This document shows, in pieces, positions 8,515 to 17,872 of a stretch of DNA of 55,682 bases. This stretch comes from Treponema sp. GTDB lineage: Bacteria; Spirochaetota; Spirochaetia; Treponematales; Treponemataceae. A program made the translations under genes and the position numbers. The DNA lies in contig JAEETM010000017.1 in assembly GCA_016290335.1 (NCBI GenBank), positions 1 through 55,682 of the forward strand, read 5' to 3'. The notes under the pieces were generated by a model. It made no database searches. It was given only the letters and a program-made list of their open reading frames with translations, and had not been told where the DNA came from. Position 1 is the stretch's first letter. Every line of letters begins with the position of its first letter.

Positions 8515-10620
8515 ATGGCAGAAAAAAATAATTCAAAAAAGACAGGCACAGTCATTCCGCTGGGCGCACTATATACAAAAAACAATCCTTCCATTGGAGA
8601 GTTTCCAGACCTTATCCCCTTTGCTCAGTTCTGCAAAAAATCGGGGCTTTCAATAATTCAACTGCTGCCGGTGAATGATACAGGTACTCAAAGCTCGCCA
8701 TACAGCGGACTTTCGGCTTTTGCGCTTCATCCTATCTATATCAGACTTTCGGATATTGATGATTTTAAACAAGTCTATAAGTCCGACAAAAGCTTTAAGG
8801 CTGAGTACGATTCTTTCTGCAAAAATGCTGCATACTCTTCTCGCTATGATTACGACTATATTCTGAACACAAAAAACACCCTGCTCAGAATGCTTTACGA
8901 AAACACCACAACCGGAAAAAGCGGCGAACCTACCCCTGCACTTTCCGCCTGGATAAAGGCAAATCCCTGGATAAAAACTTATGCCGTTTATAAAAACCTC
9001 AAATGGAAATATATGCAGGCAAGCTGGAAAAGCTGGCCAGACGAGGACCGCTGCAAAAGCCCGGAAGAAATAACAAAGCTCTGGAAGTCTAAGTCCTTAA
9101 AAAAAGACCACCTCTTCTACGCCTGGTGCCAGATGGTCGCCTCAGAACAATTCAGCAAAGCGGTCAGCGAAGTTCACAAACTTGGTCTCCTCCTCAAAGG
9201 CGACATGCCTATTTTAATGAACGAAGACTCCTGCGACACCTGGGCTTACCCGGAAGTCTTTAATCAGGAACTGAGGGCTGGTTCACCTGCCGATGGGGAC
9301 AATCCTAAGGGGCAAAACTGGGGCTTTCCAACCTACAACTGGAAATATCTTAAAGAAAACGATTACAGCTGGTGGAAAGACCGCCTCAAAACCGCAGCAA
9401 ACTACTACGATGCCTACCGCTTAGACCACATTCTGGGCTTTTTCCGCATCTGGGCAATTCCTGCTCAAGATTACAACGCCCTCAATGGGCACACGGAGCC
9501 CTATTCCAGCTTTAAAATCACAGATTTGTACGAGCTTGGCTTTGATGACAACAGAATCCGCTGGCTTTCGCAGCCTCATATTCCAACCAGTGCCATAGAA
9601 GACATCACCTGGAACCACGAGCTGGCACATAAAATCCTGCAAATCTTCTGTACCCGCATAAATGATGAAGAACTCTGGCTTTTTGATAAATCAATTACAG
9701 GCAGCAGGCAGCTTCAGAATTTTGATTTTGGAAAGCAGTATGATACAGACCAGTTCGATGATGAAAAAATCAAAGAGGTACTGGTAAGCTACTGGTCCAA
9801 CCGCACACTTCTTGAAGTTGCAAAAAACAAGTTTATTCCCCTCTGGTGCTACAATCAGTCAACCTCCTGGGCAAGCTTAAACGAAGCCGAAAAAGCTGCC
9901 CTCACAAAACTATTTGACGGTCTTGAAAAAAAGAATCGCAAATTATGGCAAAAACAGGCTGATGAGATTTTCACCGCCCTTACAAAATCTGTAAAAATGA
10001 CTCCTTGTGGCGAAGATTTAGGCGTCGGTATAAAATGCGTACCAGAAACTATGGAAAAACATAAAATCCTTGGACTCCGTGTTGTCCGCTGGTGTCGTGA
10101 ATGGAACAAAGAGAGCAAGGAGGGACAGCCTTTCAGGCAACCTTTTATTCCCTTTGCTGATTACACACCTCTTTCTGTCACAACTACCTCAGTCCACGAT
10201 TCATCAACCTTACGCCAGTGGTGGGACGAAGAAAAAGAAAGCGTAAAAGCCTTTATTTTTGCAAACGCAGATGCTTTTGGAATTGAAACAGGCCGGGAAA
10301 CGGGACCCCTGTTCGCTGTAACATCCGAAGAAATTGAAGCCGAGGTTGAAGCCCTTGCAAAAGAAGCTTTCAGCCCCGAAATTGCAGAAAAAGTTCTTGC
10401 AGCTTCAGCCGGCTCGGCAAGTATCTGGTTTATTCCGCCGCTGCAGGATTTGCTTTACATGAAAAAAGAATGCTGGCTGGAAAATGCAAAGGATGAACGT
10501 ATAAACATTCCGGGAACAGTTACAAAGTTCAACTGGACATACAGAATGCCGGTTTCTATAGAAGAATTAACTTCCGACAAAACATTGATAAATAGAATAC
10601 AAAAAGTTTCGCAAAGATGA
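8515..10620 (+). CDS. malQ: 4-alpha-glucanotransferase (amylomaltase, GH77)
   Basis: Transfers alpha-1,4-glucan segments between maltodextrins in cytoplasmic maltose/glycogen metabolism. The N-terminus (IPLGALYTKNNPSIGEFPDL) and PVNDTGTQSSPYSGLSAFAL are hallmark GH77 segments. Catalytic residues: nucleophile Asp304 in YDAYRLDHILGFFR, acid/base Glu500 in PCGEDLGVG and transition-state Asp562 in TSVHDSSTLRQWW. At 701 residues it is a longer-type amylomaltase. TATAAT (8500-8505) ends 9 bases before the ATG and there is no Shine-Dalgarno. The large GH13 gene follows 28 bases after the stop, making a two-gene glucan operon. Confidence 0.95.
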   Translation: MAEKNNSKKTGTVIPLGALYTKNNPSIGEFPDLIPFAQFCKKSGLSIIQLLPVNDTGTQSSPYSGLSAFALHPIYIRLSDIDDFKQVYKSDKSFKAEYDSFCKNAAYSSRYDYDYILNTKNTLLRMLYENTTTGKSGEPTPALSAWIKANPWIKTYAVYKNLKWKYMQASWKSWPDEDRCKSPEEITKLWKSKSLKKDHLFYAWCQMVASEQFSKAVSEVHKLGLLLKGDMPILMNEDSCDTWAYPEVFNQELRAGSPADGDNPKGQNWGFPTYNWKYLKENDYSWWKDRLKTAANYYDAYRLDHILGFFRIWAIPAQDYNALNGHTEPYSSFKITDLYELGFDDNRIRWLSQPHIPTSAIEDITWNHELAHKILQIFCTRINDEELWLFDKSITGSRQLQNFDFGKQYDTDQFDDEKIKEVLVSYWSNRTLLEVAKNKFIPLWCYNQSTSWASLNEAEKAALTKLFDGLEKKNRKLWQKQADEIFTALTKSVKMTPCGEDLGVGIKCVPETMEKHKILGLRVVRWCREWNKESKEGQPFRQPFIPFADYTPLSVTTTSVHDSSTLRQWWDEEKESVKAFIFANADAFGIETGRETGPLFAVTSEEIEAEVEALAKEAFSPEIAEKVLAASAGSASIWFIPPLQDLLYMKKECWLENAKDERINIPGTVTKFNWTYRMPVSIEELTSDKTLINRIQKVSQR

Positions 10621-10648
10621 TAGAATATAAATATAGAGGAGACAGAAC

Positions 10649-13600
10649 ATGAGACTTTCCTACAACGAATTCCATATTTCTAAAAAAGTGCGCGACTTAT
10701 GCAGTTTTGACAAAGGGCTTTTTGCCTCCAGCGGAAATGTAATTTTTGCAAACATGAAAAATGTCCGCGCATTCCAGCTCCTCTTTAACGATTACATTCA
10801 GAATGTTACTGGTGATGAAAATAAAAAGCTGAGTGCAGGTCAGCTCAATGCAATGGGTTTGATTGACGAAATCCTTCATTATATCTGTATGCTTTACAGG
10901 CGCGACAAAGCCCCTTCATTTATGAAAGAAGCACTTGCAGAACTTGAAAAAGAATATACCCGCGAAGAAACAGACAGGCTCCTTCTCGACTTTATTAAAG
11001 AGTTTCCGCCGGTAGAAGTTTATCAGGAAAAATGTACTCCAGAAGAATACTTAAACAGGGATGCCCTTGATACCGGCACAAACGAAATGAGAAGCAACCG
11101 TGAGCAGACTCTTGAAGAAATGATTCTTCTTCATCTTGCCAACGAAAACCCTGCTTTCAAACCGTTTCTGCTTCTTTTCAGCGATAAAGAACTTTCTAAA
11201 AACAAGCTTTATGCAAAATCCTGGAAAACAATTCAAAAATATGCACTTACAAAACCGCTCTTTGGTCCGTTCAATCACGACCTTGTAAGCCTGCTCCGCG
11301 AACCTCAGCTTTTTGCCCCGGACAGTCTGAAAGGACAGCTTGATTATATTCAGAAATACTGGAGCGAGCTTGCAGGAACCTGGTTAAAATCTATTCTGCA
11401 GGGATTAGACACAATCAGCGAAGAAGAAAAAGCTGCCTGGCATGGTTTTGGTGGCGGCGATCTTCCTGATATGCAGCCTTATTCCTACGAAAACCTCATG
11501 AACGAATATGAACGCTACAGCCCGGACAGCGACTGGATGCCAAAAGTTATTCTTATGGCAAAAACTGTACTTGTCTGGCTGGACCAGCTTACAAAACAAT
11601 ATGGCTACCCTATCACCCGCCTGGACCAGATTCCAGATGCCGAACTCGACCGTCTGCGTGACGAAGGCTTTACAGGCTTGTGGCTTATTGGTCTTTGGGA
11701 AAGAAGTAAGGCAAGCCGCCGCATTAAGCAGATTTGCGGAAACCCTGAAGCTGCCGCAAGTGCTTACAGTTTATATGATTACGAAATTGCAGATAACATT
11801 GGCGGATGGAGTGCTTTGGAAAATCTCCGAGCTCGACTCTGGCAGAGAGGAATCCGACTTGCTTCCGATATGGTTCCAAATCACACAGGAATGGACGGCG
11901 AATGGGTTATAAACAAACCTGATTTATTCATTCAGCGCCGCGACCTTCCCTTCCCGCATTACACCTTCAACGGAGAAAATCTTTCGCAGGATTCCCGTGT
12001 AAGCATTTATCTAGAAGACCACTACTACAGCAAAAATGACTGCGCCGTAGTTTTTAAGCGAGTTGATAATCAGACTGGAGACACCCGCTACATCTATCAC
12101 GGAAACGATGGAACAGGCCTACCTTGGAATGATACCGCTCAGATTGACTTTTTGAATCCGGCTGCACGAGAAGCTGTAATGCAGGAGATTCTCCACGTAG
12201 CACACAACTTCCCTATTATCCGTTTTGATGCGGCCATGGTTCTTGCAAAAAAATCTATCCGCCGCTTGTGGTACCCGGAACCTGGACACGGAGGCGATAT
12301 TGCTACCCGCAGCGAAACAGGCTTGAGCACCCAGCAGTTTAATGATGCAATTCCAAATGAGTTCTGGCGCGAAGTTGTTGACCGAGTTGCAAAGGAATGC
12401 CCTGATACATTGCTTCTTGCCGAAGCTTTCTGGATGATGGAAGGCTATTTTGTTCGCACCCTTGGAATGCACCGCGTTTACAATTCTGCCTTTATGAACA
12501 TGCTCAAAAAAGAGGAAAATCAGAAGTACCGCGAAACTGTAAAAAATACGATTATTTTTGACCCTCAAATCTTAAAGCGTTACGTAAACTTTATGAACAA
12601 TCCTGATGAAGAAACTGCGATTGCTCAGTTTGGAGATGGCGACAAATATTTTGGTGTCTGCACGCTTATGATTACAATGCCTGGCCTGCCGATGTTTGGT
12701 CACGGACAGATTGAAGGCTTTACCGAAAAATACGGAATGGAATATACAAAGGCTTACAAGGATGAAAAGCCGAGTCAGTATCTTGTAGACCGCCATTGGA
12801 AGGAAATCTTCCCGCTGATGAAAAAGCGCTATCTTTTCAGTGATGTTGAAAACTTCCTCTTCTTTGATTTTGTACAGGATGGTCATGTAAACGAAAATGT
12901 GTTTGCCTACACTAACGGCGCCGGTAAAGAGCGGGTGCTTGTAGTTTACAATAACAAATACGACCGTGCTTACGGCTGGATTAAGGATTCTAACCAGTAT
13001 GCTGTAAAAACAGGTAACGGTGATGAAATAAAGCTTGTAAGCCGCTCACTTGCAGAAGGCTTGAACCTCAACGGCGAAGACGACAAGTTCTTTATCTTCC
13101 AGGAAAACAAAAGCGGACTCTGGTTTATCCGTAAGTCAAAGGATATCTGCGAACAGGGAATGTTCATAATGCTCAACGGCTTTGAAGTTCAGGTATTTAT
13201 GAATATTCATCAGGTAACAGATTCCGCTGACGGTCGTTACAGAATACTCTGCGACTTCCTTAACGGTGCCGGCTGCGAAGATATTGAAACAGCCTGGCAG
13301 GAGCTTATTTACAAAAAACTTTATGCATCTCTCAAGACATTTACAGAAAAAGCTGTTCTGCCTGTACTTAAAGCTTACGAAGCTGCAGCAAGTAAGGATG
13401 ATGCAAAAACTAAAACAAAATCCACAGCGTTTATTACTGCGAAAAAGCTTAATGAGCTTGCAGCCGGATGTAAACAGGAAGCAGTTGATTTCTATAAAGA
13501 AGCATACAAGACTGCCGGCATTAAAGGCTCTGCAGATAAAGCTTATACAATGTTCAAAGCCCGTCTCAAGGCTGTTGTAAGCATTCTGAATGAAAAAGCT

Positions 13601-14242
13601 CCAAAGAAGCCTGCTGATTTGAACAAGGCTCTTGCAAAATGTATCGAGCTTCTGCCATTTGCAAAGCTTATGCTTTTAGGAAATGAAAATCTTGCATCAG
13701 TTCTTCTTGGCTGGACAATGACAGCAGATCTGGCAGAAAAAGGTTTTGCCAGCGAATGGAATCTTGGAAGAAAGTTCAACGAGTTCCTTGAGCAGGATTG
13801 CCGTGCACTGTTCCAGAAGTTCATGCTCCTTGCAAAATATGAAGATGGTTCAAAGCTGCCACAGAATAAAAAAGAGGTTGCACTTTCTATTGTTTCCCTT
13901 CTTACCGAAAACAAGCTTTCCGGCGCATTAAGCGGTGCCAACACATTCGACAATGTAAGATGGTTCAATAAAGAGATGATGGAAAACAGTCTGAATCAGA
14001 TTGAACTGCTTATGCTTCTTGCAGCCCCTCAAACCAAAGTTCCTGAAGTATTCAAGCTTTTCAAACAAATCAACACCGCCCGAATCAAGTCCGCCTACAA
14101 GTGCGATTTGTTCTTAAAGCAGTTTGCTTTACCAAAGAAGAAGGAACCTGTAAAAAAGGCACCAGCAAAAAAGGCTACCACGAAGAAAGTGCCTGCAAAG
14201 AAAAAAACAGTAAAGAAGGCTGCAACTAAGAAAAAGTCTTAA
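10649..14242 (+). CDS. Large GH13 alpha-amylase-family enzyme with histone-H1-like C-terminal tail
   Basis: A 1197-residue cytoplasmic protein (no signal peptide) with Shine-Dalgarno GAGGAG. An N-terminal helical region of about 300 residues, unrecognised, is followed by a GH13 (beta/alpha)8 barrel, about residues 310-760. Visible motifs are GLWLIGLWERS, SDMVPNHTG (region I), IIRFDAAM with nucleophile Asp527, LLLAEAFW with acid/base Glu592, and NNPDEETA with Asp653, where the usual His of 'HD' is replaced by Pro. A helical C-terminal region follows. The last ~37 residues (14128-14239) are almost only Lys, Ala, Pro, Thr and Val in repeats such as KKAPAKKA and KKVPAKKK, as in histone H1. It likely acts on glycogen/maltodextrin with malQ. 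It is convergent with the next gene and the last 17 bases overlap. Confidence 0.85.
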   Translation: MRLSYNEFHISKKVRDLCSFDKGLFASSGNVIFANMKNVRAFQLLFNDYIQNVTGDENKKLSAGQLNAMGLIDEILHYICMLYRRDKAPSFMKEALAELEKEYTREETDRLLLDFIKEFPPVEVYQEKCTPEEYLNRDALDTGTNEMRSNREQTLEEMILLHLANENPAFKPFLLLFSDKELSKNKLYAKSWKTIQKYALTKPLFGPFNHDLVSLLREPQLFAPDSLKGQLDYIQKYWSELAGTWLKSILQGLDTISEEEKAAWHGFGGGDLPDMQPYSYENLMNEYERYSPDSDWMPKVILMAKTVLVWLDQLTKQYGYPITRLDQIPDAELDRLRDEGFTGLWLIGLWERSKASRRIKQICGNPEAAASAYSLYDYEIADNIGGWSALENLRARLWQRGIRLASDMVPNHTGMDGEWVINKPDLFIQRRDLPFPHYTFNGENLSQDSRVSIYLEDHYYSKNDCAVVFKRVDNQTGDTRYIYHGNDGTGLPWNDTAQIDFLNPAAREAVMQEILHVAHNFPIIRFDAAMVLAKKSIRRLWYPEPGHGGDIATRSETGLSTQQFNDAIPNEFWREVVDRVAKECPDTLLLAEAFWMMEGYFVRTLGMHRVYNSAFMNMLKKEENQKYRETVKNTIIFDPQILKRYVNFMNNPDEETAIAQFGDGDKYFGVCTLMITMPGLPMFGHGQIEGFTEKYGMEYTKAYKDEKPSQYLVDRHWKEIFPLMKKRYLFSDVENFLFFDFVQDGHVNENVFAYTNGAGKERVLVVYNNKYDRAYGWIKDSNQYAVKTGNGDEIKLVSRSLAEGLNLNGEDDKFFIFQENKSGLWFIRKSKDICEQGMFIMLNGFEVQVFMNIHQVTDSADGRYRILCDFLNGAGCEDIETAWQELIYKKLYASLKTFTEKAVLPVLKAYEAAASKDDAKTKTKSTAFITAKKLNELAAGCKQEAVDFYKEAYKTAGIKGSADKAYTMFKARLKAVVSILNEKAPKKPADLNKALAKCIELLPFAKLMLLGNENLASVLLGWTMTADLAEKGFASEWNLGRKFNEFLEQDCRALFQKFMLLAKYEDGSKLPQNKKEVALSIVSLLTENKLSGALSGANTFDNVRWFNKEMMENSLNQIELLMLLAAPQTKVPEVFKLFKQINTARIKSAYKCDLFLKQFALPKKKEPVKKAPAKKATTKKVPAKKKTVKKAATKKKS

Positions 14243-15539
14243 TCAGATTCTTAAGCTCATCCAGTGAAGAAATCACCGGCCTCTTAAGTATTACTGGCTT
14301 TAAGCTTTCCGCAATATTTTCAGGAATATCCGGAGTTTCACCAAGAACATGCCTGCAGTAATCAGCACTCAAAGCCGGATGAGTATGAGAAACCAGAACA
14401 AAGGTTCCGTCATCATTCATAATCTCATCCTTGTTTTCCAGAATTGTTGCATAGCTTCCTGCAGTTTCTGGGGCAGCCATCACTCCATAATTTATGAATA
14501 ATTCTTTTGCAGCTTTTTCACGCTTGCGTTCAGAAACCTCACACGGATAAACAAAGCTTCGAATCATCAGCTCATTCTTTCCAAAGAAGGATTCAAGCCG
14601 TTCAATGTTAGCCGGATTCACAGGGTTTACTTCTCCCCGCTTATCCATACCGACATAAGAATCAAGCACAACAGGATTTCCCTTTGCATCTGCACAGAGA
14701 GCCGGAGTTGCAGGAATATAAAAACCGTTCAAAGGAAGTGCAAAACGCCAGCTGTAAAGCCCTGCAACTAAAGTAGAATAATTTCCTGCATCAAGAGCGT
14801 AATAAATATCGCCGTGAACTTTTTCCTTAATCTGGGCAAACGCATACGGAAAGTAAAAAATCTGAGACATAAGGCGGCACACGTTTGTAGTATTAGCAAG
14901 CGTAAGGTCGTAGCGGTCAACAAAATCATCATCAGAAAAAAGCTCGCGGATTGTGTTTTTAATCTGCTTTTCAGTGCCTTCCATTTCTACAGGAAGAATG
15001 TTGCCACCGTTCCAGATGTAATCTTCATCACTTAAACCGCGGACCGTCCCCTTTTCGTAAAGCATAACAGCCTTAATGTTCTTTTTGCCACGCAGAACCT
15101 TTGCAAGCAGAGCTCCAAGCTCACCGTGAGTAAAATCGACAAAAACAGATTTTTTGCCAAGAAGCTCATTTGTTGTCTCAAGGTAAGAACAGAGATAGCT
15201 TACACCAAAATCTCGGTGACAGCCTGTATAGCCATGGTAAAGCTCCAGATGAAACAGATTTTCATCCAGCTGAGTGATTACCGGGCTAAAGGGAAAGGCA
15301 GAGGTTGCTATTGTTTCACAAATGATTGGAGAAAACTCATCCTGTATAAATGCAGAAGTAAGAGTTCCGGCAATTGAAGTAAAAGTGGTATTTTTATCTA
15401 TATAGTAAATCCAGCGGCGTAAATCCTCAAAGGAAGAGGAAGACGGAACATAAACTCCACCATCTTCTGGGAGAGATTTTAAAACCGCCTGAGAAAAAGG
15501 AACCGCAAGATTATTATTTCTTGTACTAGTAAATATCAT
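14226..15539 (-). CDS. Threonine synthase-like protein lacking the PLP lysine (probable pseudoenzyme)
   Basis: A 437-residue protein matching threonine synthase (fold-type II PLP enzyme) along its length. The N-terminus (LKSLPEDGGVYVPSS), the segment LFHLELYHGYTG, and LYEKGTVRGLSDEDY all align with family landmarks. The residue that forms the Schiff base, Lys in the family pattern FHGPTLAFKDFG, reads ELYHGYTGCHRDFG here, with Arg109 (codon 15213-15215). The phosphate-binding loop SGDTG is also altered (VDFTHGELGA). The frame is intact, so it is not a decayed gene. It should not make threonine by the known mechanism; a binding or regulatory role is inferred. It follows argR by 23 bases. TATACT ends 8 bases before its ATG. 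Confidence 0.85.
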   Translation of the reverse strand: MIFTSTRNNNLAVPFSQAVLKSLPEDGGVYVPSSSSFEDLRRWIYYIDKNTTFTSIAGTLTSAFIQDEFSPIICETIATSAFPFSPVITQLDENLFHLELYHGYTGCHRDFGVSYLCSYLETTNELLGKKSVFVDFTHGELGALLAKVLRGKKNIKAVMLYEKGTVRGLSDEDYIWNGGNILPVEMEGTEKQIKNTIRELFSDDDFVDRYDLTLANTTNVCRLMSQIFYFPYAFAQIKEKVHGDIYYALDAGNYSTLVAGLYSWRFALPLNGFYIPATPALCADAKGNPVVLDSYVGMDKRGEVNPVNPANIERLESFFGKNELMIRSFVYPCEVSERKREKAAKELFINYGVMAAPETAGSYATILENKDEIMNDDGTFVLVSHTHPALSADYCRHVLGETPDIPENIAESLKPVILKRPVISSLDELKNLIKTFS

Positions 15540-15562
15540 AGTTCACTAGTATATCAACTTTT

Positions 15563-16036
15563 TCAGCCTTCTTCTATTCCTGGAATGAGTTTTTTAAGCT
15601 TATCCATAAACTGTTTACCGGTAACGCCTTCCCGTAGACAGGCGAACATACAGTTATCGCCGGCAACAGTTCCAAGAATCTCGTTGAGGTTAAGATTGTC
15701 GATTGCATTACATACAGTATTTGCGTGACCAGGGAAGGTTTTTATTACTACGATGTTGCCGCTCCAGTCTATGCTGATATAACCGCGAAGAAAATCCTGA
15801 ACATAAATTGCTTCAGATTCACCTGCGTCATCTTCGCCCGGGAGATCGTACATATAACCGGATTTTCCATCAGGTACCTTGCCAACTTTGAGCAGCTTGA
15901 GATCACGGCTTAAAGTAGCCTGAGTAACGTCAAAGCCTTCTTTTTGCAGGAGATTAAGCAAATCGTCCTGACTTTCGATTGTATTGTTTTTGATGAGATT
16001 TTTGATTGCTTTTAAGCGTGCTTTGCGTTCTTTCAT
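15563..16036 (-). CDS. argR: Arginine repressor ArgR/AhrC
   Basis: A 157-residue hexameric arginine-sensing regulator. The N-terminal winged helix carries QATLSRDLKLLKVGKV, the family DNA-recognition segment. The C-terminal domain has GTVAGDN, corresponding to the GT(I/V)AGDD motif that binds arginine and holds the trimers together; the last Asp is Asn here. It is likely to repress its own gene through the palindrome immediately upstream of the ATG, and probably argC (34646-35593) elsewhere. The -10 box lies 8 bases from the ATG with no Shine-Dalgarno, so a leaderless mRNA is predicted. The threonine-synthase-like gene follows in the same operon. Confidence 0.92.
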   Translation of the reverse strand: MKERKARLKAIKNLIKNNTIESQDDLLNLLQKEGFDVTQATLSRDLKLLKVGKVPDGKSGYMYDLPGEDDAGESEAIYVQDFLRGYISIDWSGNIVVIKTFPGHANTVCNAIDNLNLNEILGTVAGDNCMFACLREGVTGKQFMDKLKKLIPGIEEG

Positions 16037-16054
16037 ATTGTATAAATATACAAT
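16037..16054 (-). promoter_or_regulatory. Candidate ArgR operator (ARG box) at argR
   Basis: ATTGTATAAATATACAAT: 8-base arms form a perfect palindrome around a central AA. It is AT-rich and 18 bases long like known ARG boxes, abuts the argR ATG and covers the -10 element, so binding would block transcription. Confidence 0.6.
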
Positions 16055-16073
16055 TTTTATGCATTTTTAACAA
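16045..16073 (-). promoter_or_regulatory. Promoter of argR, predicted leaderless
   Basis: Reverse strand TTGTTA, 17-base spacer, TATATT; 8 bases to the ATG. Confidence 0.6.
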
Positions 16074-16079
16074 GTACAA

Positions 16080-16153
16080 GGGCGGAGACTTTTGCTTTTA
16101 CTATATGACAGCTTTTTCCGTCTCCGCCGTAAGTTTTGCAAGGCAAAACTTAC
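16080..16153. repeat. Two stem-loops between pgi and argR
   Basis: GGCGGAGAC (16081-16089) pairs with GTCTCCGCC (16120-16128). Immediately next, GTAAGTTTTGC (16129-16139) pairs with GCAAAACTTAC (16143-16153) around a 3-base loop. No T-tract follows on the reverse strand. A partial direct copy of the first arm and its neighbourhood (GAGAC-TTTT-ACTATAT) recurs at 16196-16218 at the pgi stop codon. Possibly a pgi 3'-end structure. Confidence 0.55.
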
Positions 16154-16207
16154 CACTGAAAGAGTTTATACAAAAAGATTACTAAAACTACGACAGAGAC
16201 TTTTTTA

Positions 16208-17788
16208 CTATATCAGCAAACCGGCATAGGCTTTGAGGGCGCCGTCCATCTGGCCGCTGAGAACAGTTTTTGCAAGCTTCTTTCCAAGCTGTACGCCTTC
16301 CTGGTCAAAAGAGTTTACATTCCAGATAAAGCCCTGGAACATAACCTTGTTTTCGTAATGAGCAAGGAGTGCGCCAAGAGATTCAGGAGTAAGCTGGTCG
16401 CCGTAAATAAGGCTGCTTGGTCGGTTACCGGCAAAAGCCTTGTTAGGATTTTCATCCTGTTTTCCACATGCAAAGGCAACTATCTGAGCTGTTACGTTAG
16501 CGCAAAGCTTAACCTGGCTTGTTGAATCTTCAATTACAACATCATCACCTGTCTGATTTTTCTTAAAGGCAATAAACTGGAGAGGAATAATGTCTGTTCC
16601 CTGGTGGAGCAGCTGGTAGAAGGAGTGCTGACCGTTTGTTCCAGGTTCACCAAAAATTACAGGACCTGTAAGATAACCGAGAGGTTTTCCATCTCGGTTT
16701 ACTGATTTTCCATTTGATTCCATATCAAGCTGCTGCAAGTGGGCTGGGAAGCGGCTTAAAGCCTGCGAATATGGAAGAATTGCTGTAGCAGGATAATCCT
16801 GAACATTACGCTCGTAAACACCGATAAGGGCATCCATCAATGCAGGGTTCTTTGAAACATCTTCATTCAAAGCAAGCTTATCTTCTTCTGCTGCACCATT
16901 TAAGAAGCGCTGGAAAACATCTGCACCAAAAGCAAGGCTGAGCACTGCTCCACCAACACCAGAAGTAGAAGAATATCGGCCACCAATGTAATCATCCATA
17001 TAGAAAGCAGCCATATAATCCGGGTTATGAGCAAGTGGAGAAGTTTCGCTTGTTACGGCAATCATGTGCTTACTTGAATCGCAGCCGGCTTTTTTAATAA
17101 AGTCTTTTACAAAGCTTTCGTTTGTGAGGGTTTCCAAAGTTGTTCCAGATTTTGAAACAAGAATAAAGATTGTCTTAGAAATATCGAGTGATTTACAAAC
17201 TGATGAAGCATCGTCAGGGTCTACGTTTGAGATAAAGTGAGCTTCCATTTTGAAGGTATTGTTCTTCTTTGCCCAGTTTTCAAGTGCAAGATACATTGCA
17301 CGTGGGCCTAAATCTGAACCGCCAATACCAATCTGGCAAACAGTTGTGTATTTTTCGCCTTTTTCGTTTACAAGCTTGCCTGAATGAACATCATTTGCAA
17401 AATCAGCAATGCGTTTTACTTCATTTTTATAAAAATCACGCTTATTTACGCCGTCTGCAACTACATCTTTTCCAAGCTGACCGCGTGTAAGCTGATGAAG
17501 AACCATTCTCTTTTCACCAGTATTGATTACTTCGCCATCAAGCAGAGCCTTGTATTTGTCGATAAGCTGCTGTTCAGAAGCAAGCTCTGTAAAAGTCTTG
17601 ATAATCTGTTCGTTTACCTGTTTTGCGGCATAGTTATAAGTCAATCCGCCGCCCATTTTAATAGAATATTTTGCGATTCTGTCTGCTGCACTTGCTCCAG
17701 AAAGTTCATCTTTTACAGAAACCATACCTTTAAGAGAAAGCAGTTTCTTCCATGAAGAAAGAGTATCTGCATTAGCCCAAGTAATCAT
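16208..17788 (-). CDS. pgi: Glucose-6-phosphate isomerase
   Basis: Interconverts glucose-6-phosphate and fructose-6-phosphate. The 526-residue protein shows the SIS-fold landmarks: QIGIGGSDLGPRAMYLA, LVSKSGTTLETLTNESF, the family signature GGRYSSTSGVGG, MESNGKS, and FGEPGTNGQHSFYQLLHQG, which includes the Glu and His used in ring opening and proton transfer. It ends with a GVQLGKKLA segment. The start is supported by the Shine-Dalgarno GAGG. It has its own promoter (17844-17872) and sits apart from other glycolytic genes. Confidence 0.97.
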   Translation of the reverse strand: MITWANADTLSSWKKLLSLKGMVSVKDELSGASAADRIAKYSIKMGGGLTYNYAAKQVNEQIIKTFTELASEQQLIDKYKALLDGEVINTGEKRMVLHQLTRGQLGKDVVADGVNKRDFYKNEVKRIADFANDVHSGKLVNEKGEKYTTVCQIGIGGSDLGPRAMYLALENWAKKNNTFKMEAHFISNVDPDDASSVCKSLDISKTIFILVSKSGTTLETLTNESFVKDFIKKAGCDSSKHMIAVTSETSPLAHNPDYMAAFYMDDYIGGRYSSTSGVGGAVLSLAFGADVFQRFLNGAAEEDKLALNEDVSKNPALMDALIGVYERNVQDYPATAILPYSQALSRFPAHLQQLDMESNGKSVNRDGKPLGYLTGPVIFGEPGTNGQHSFYQLLHQGTDIIPLQFIAFKKNQTGDDVVIEDSTSQVKLCANVTAQIVAFACGKQDENPNKAFAGNRPSSLIYGDQLTPESLGALLAHYENKVMFQGFIWNVNSFDQEGVQLGKKLAKTVLSGQMDGALKAYAGLLI

Positions 17789-17843
17789 AAATTGCCTCGA
17801 TATATAATTGATTAAGTTTGTATGGTGGAAATCACCGATGTTT

Positions 17844-17872
17844 AATATATATAGAAAACAAGATTATTTCAA
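17844..17872 (-). promoter_or_regulatory. Promoter of pgi
   Basis: Reverse strand TTGAAA, 17 bases, TATATT. The ~50-base leader contains a small hairpin (GGTG/CACC, 17824-17836). The -35 borders the AT-rich repeat at 17871-17967. Confidence 0.65.
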
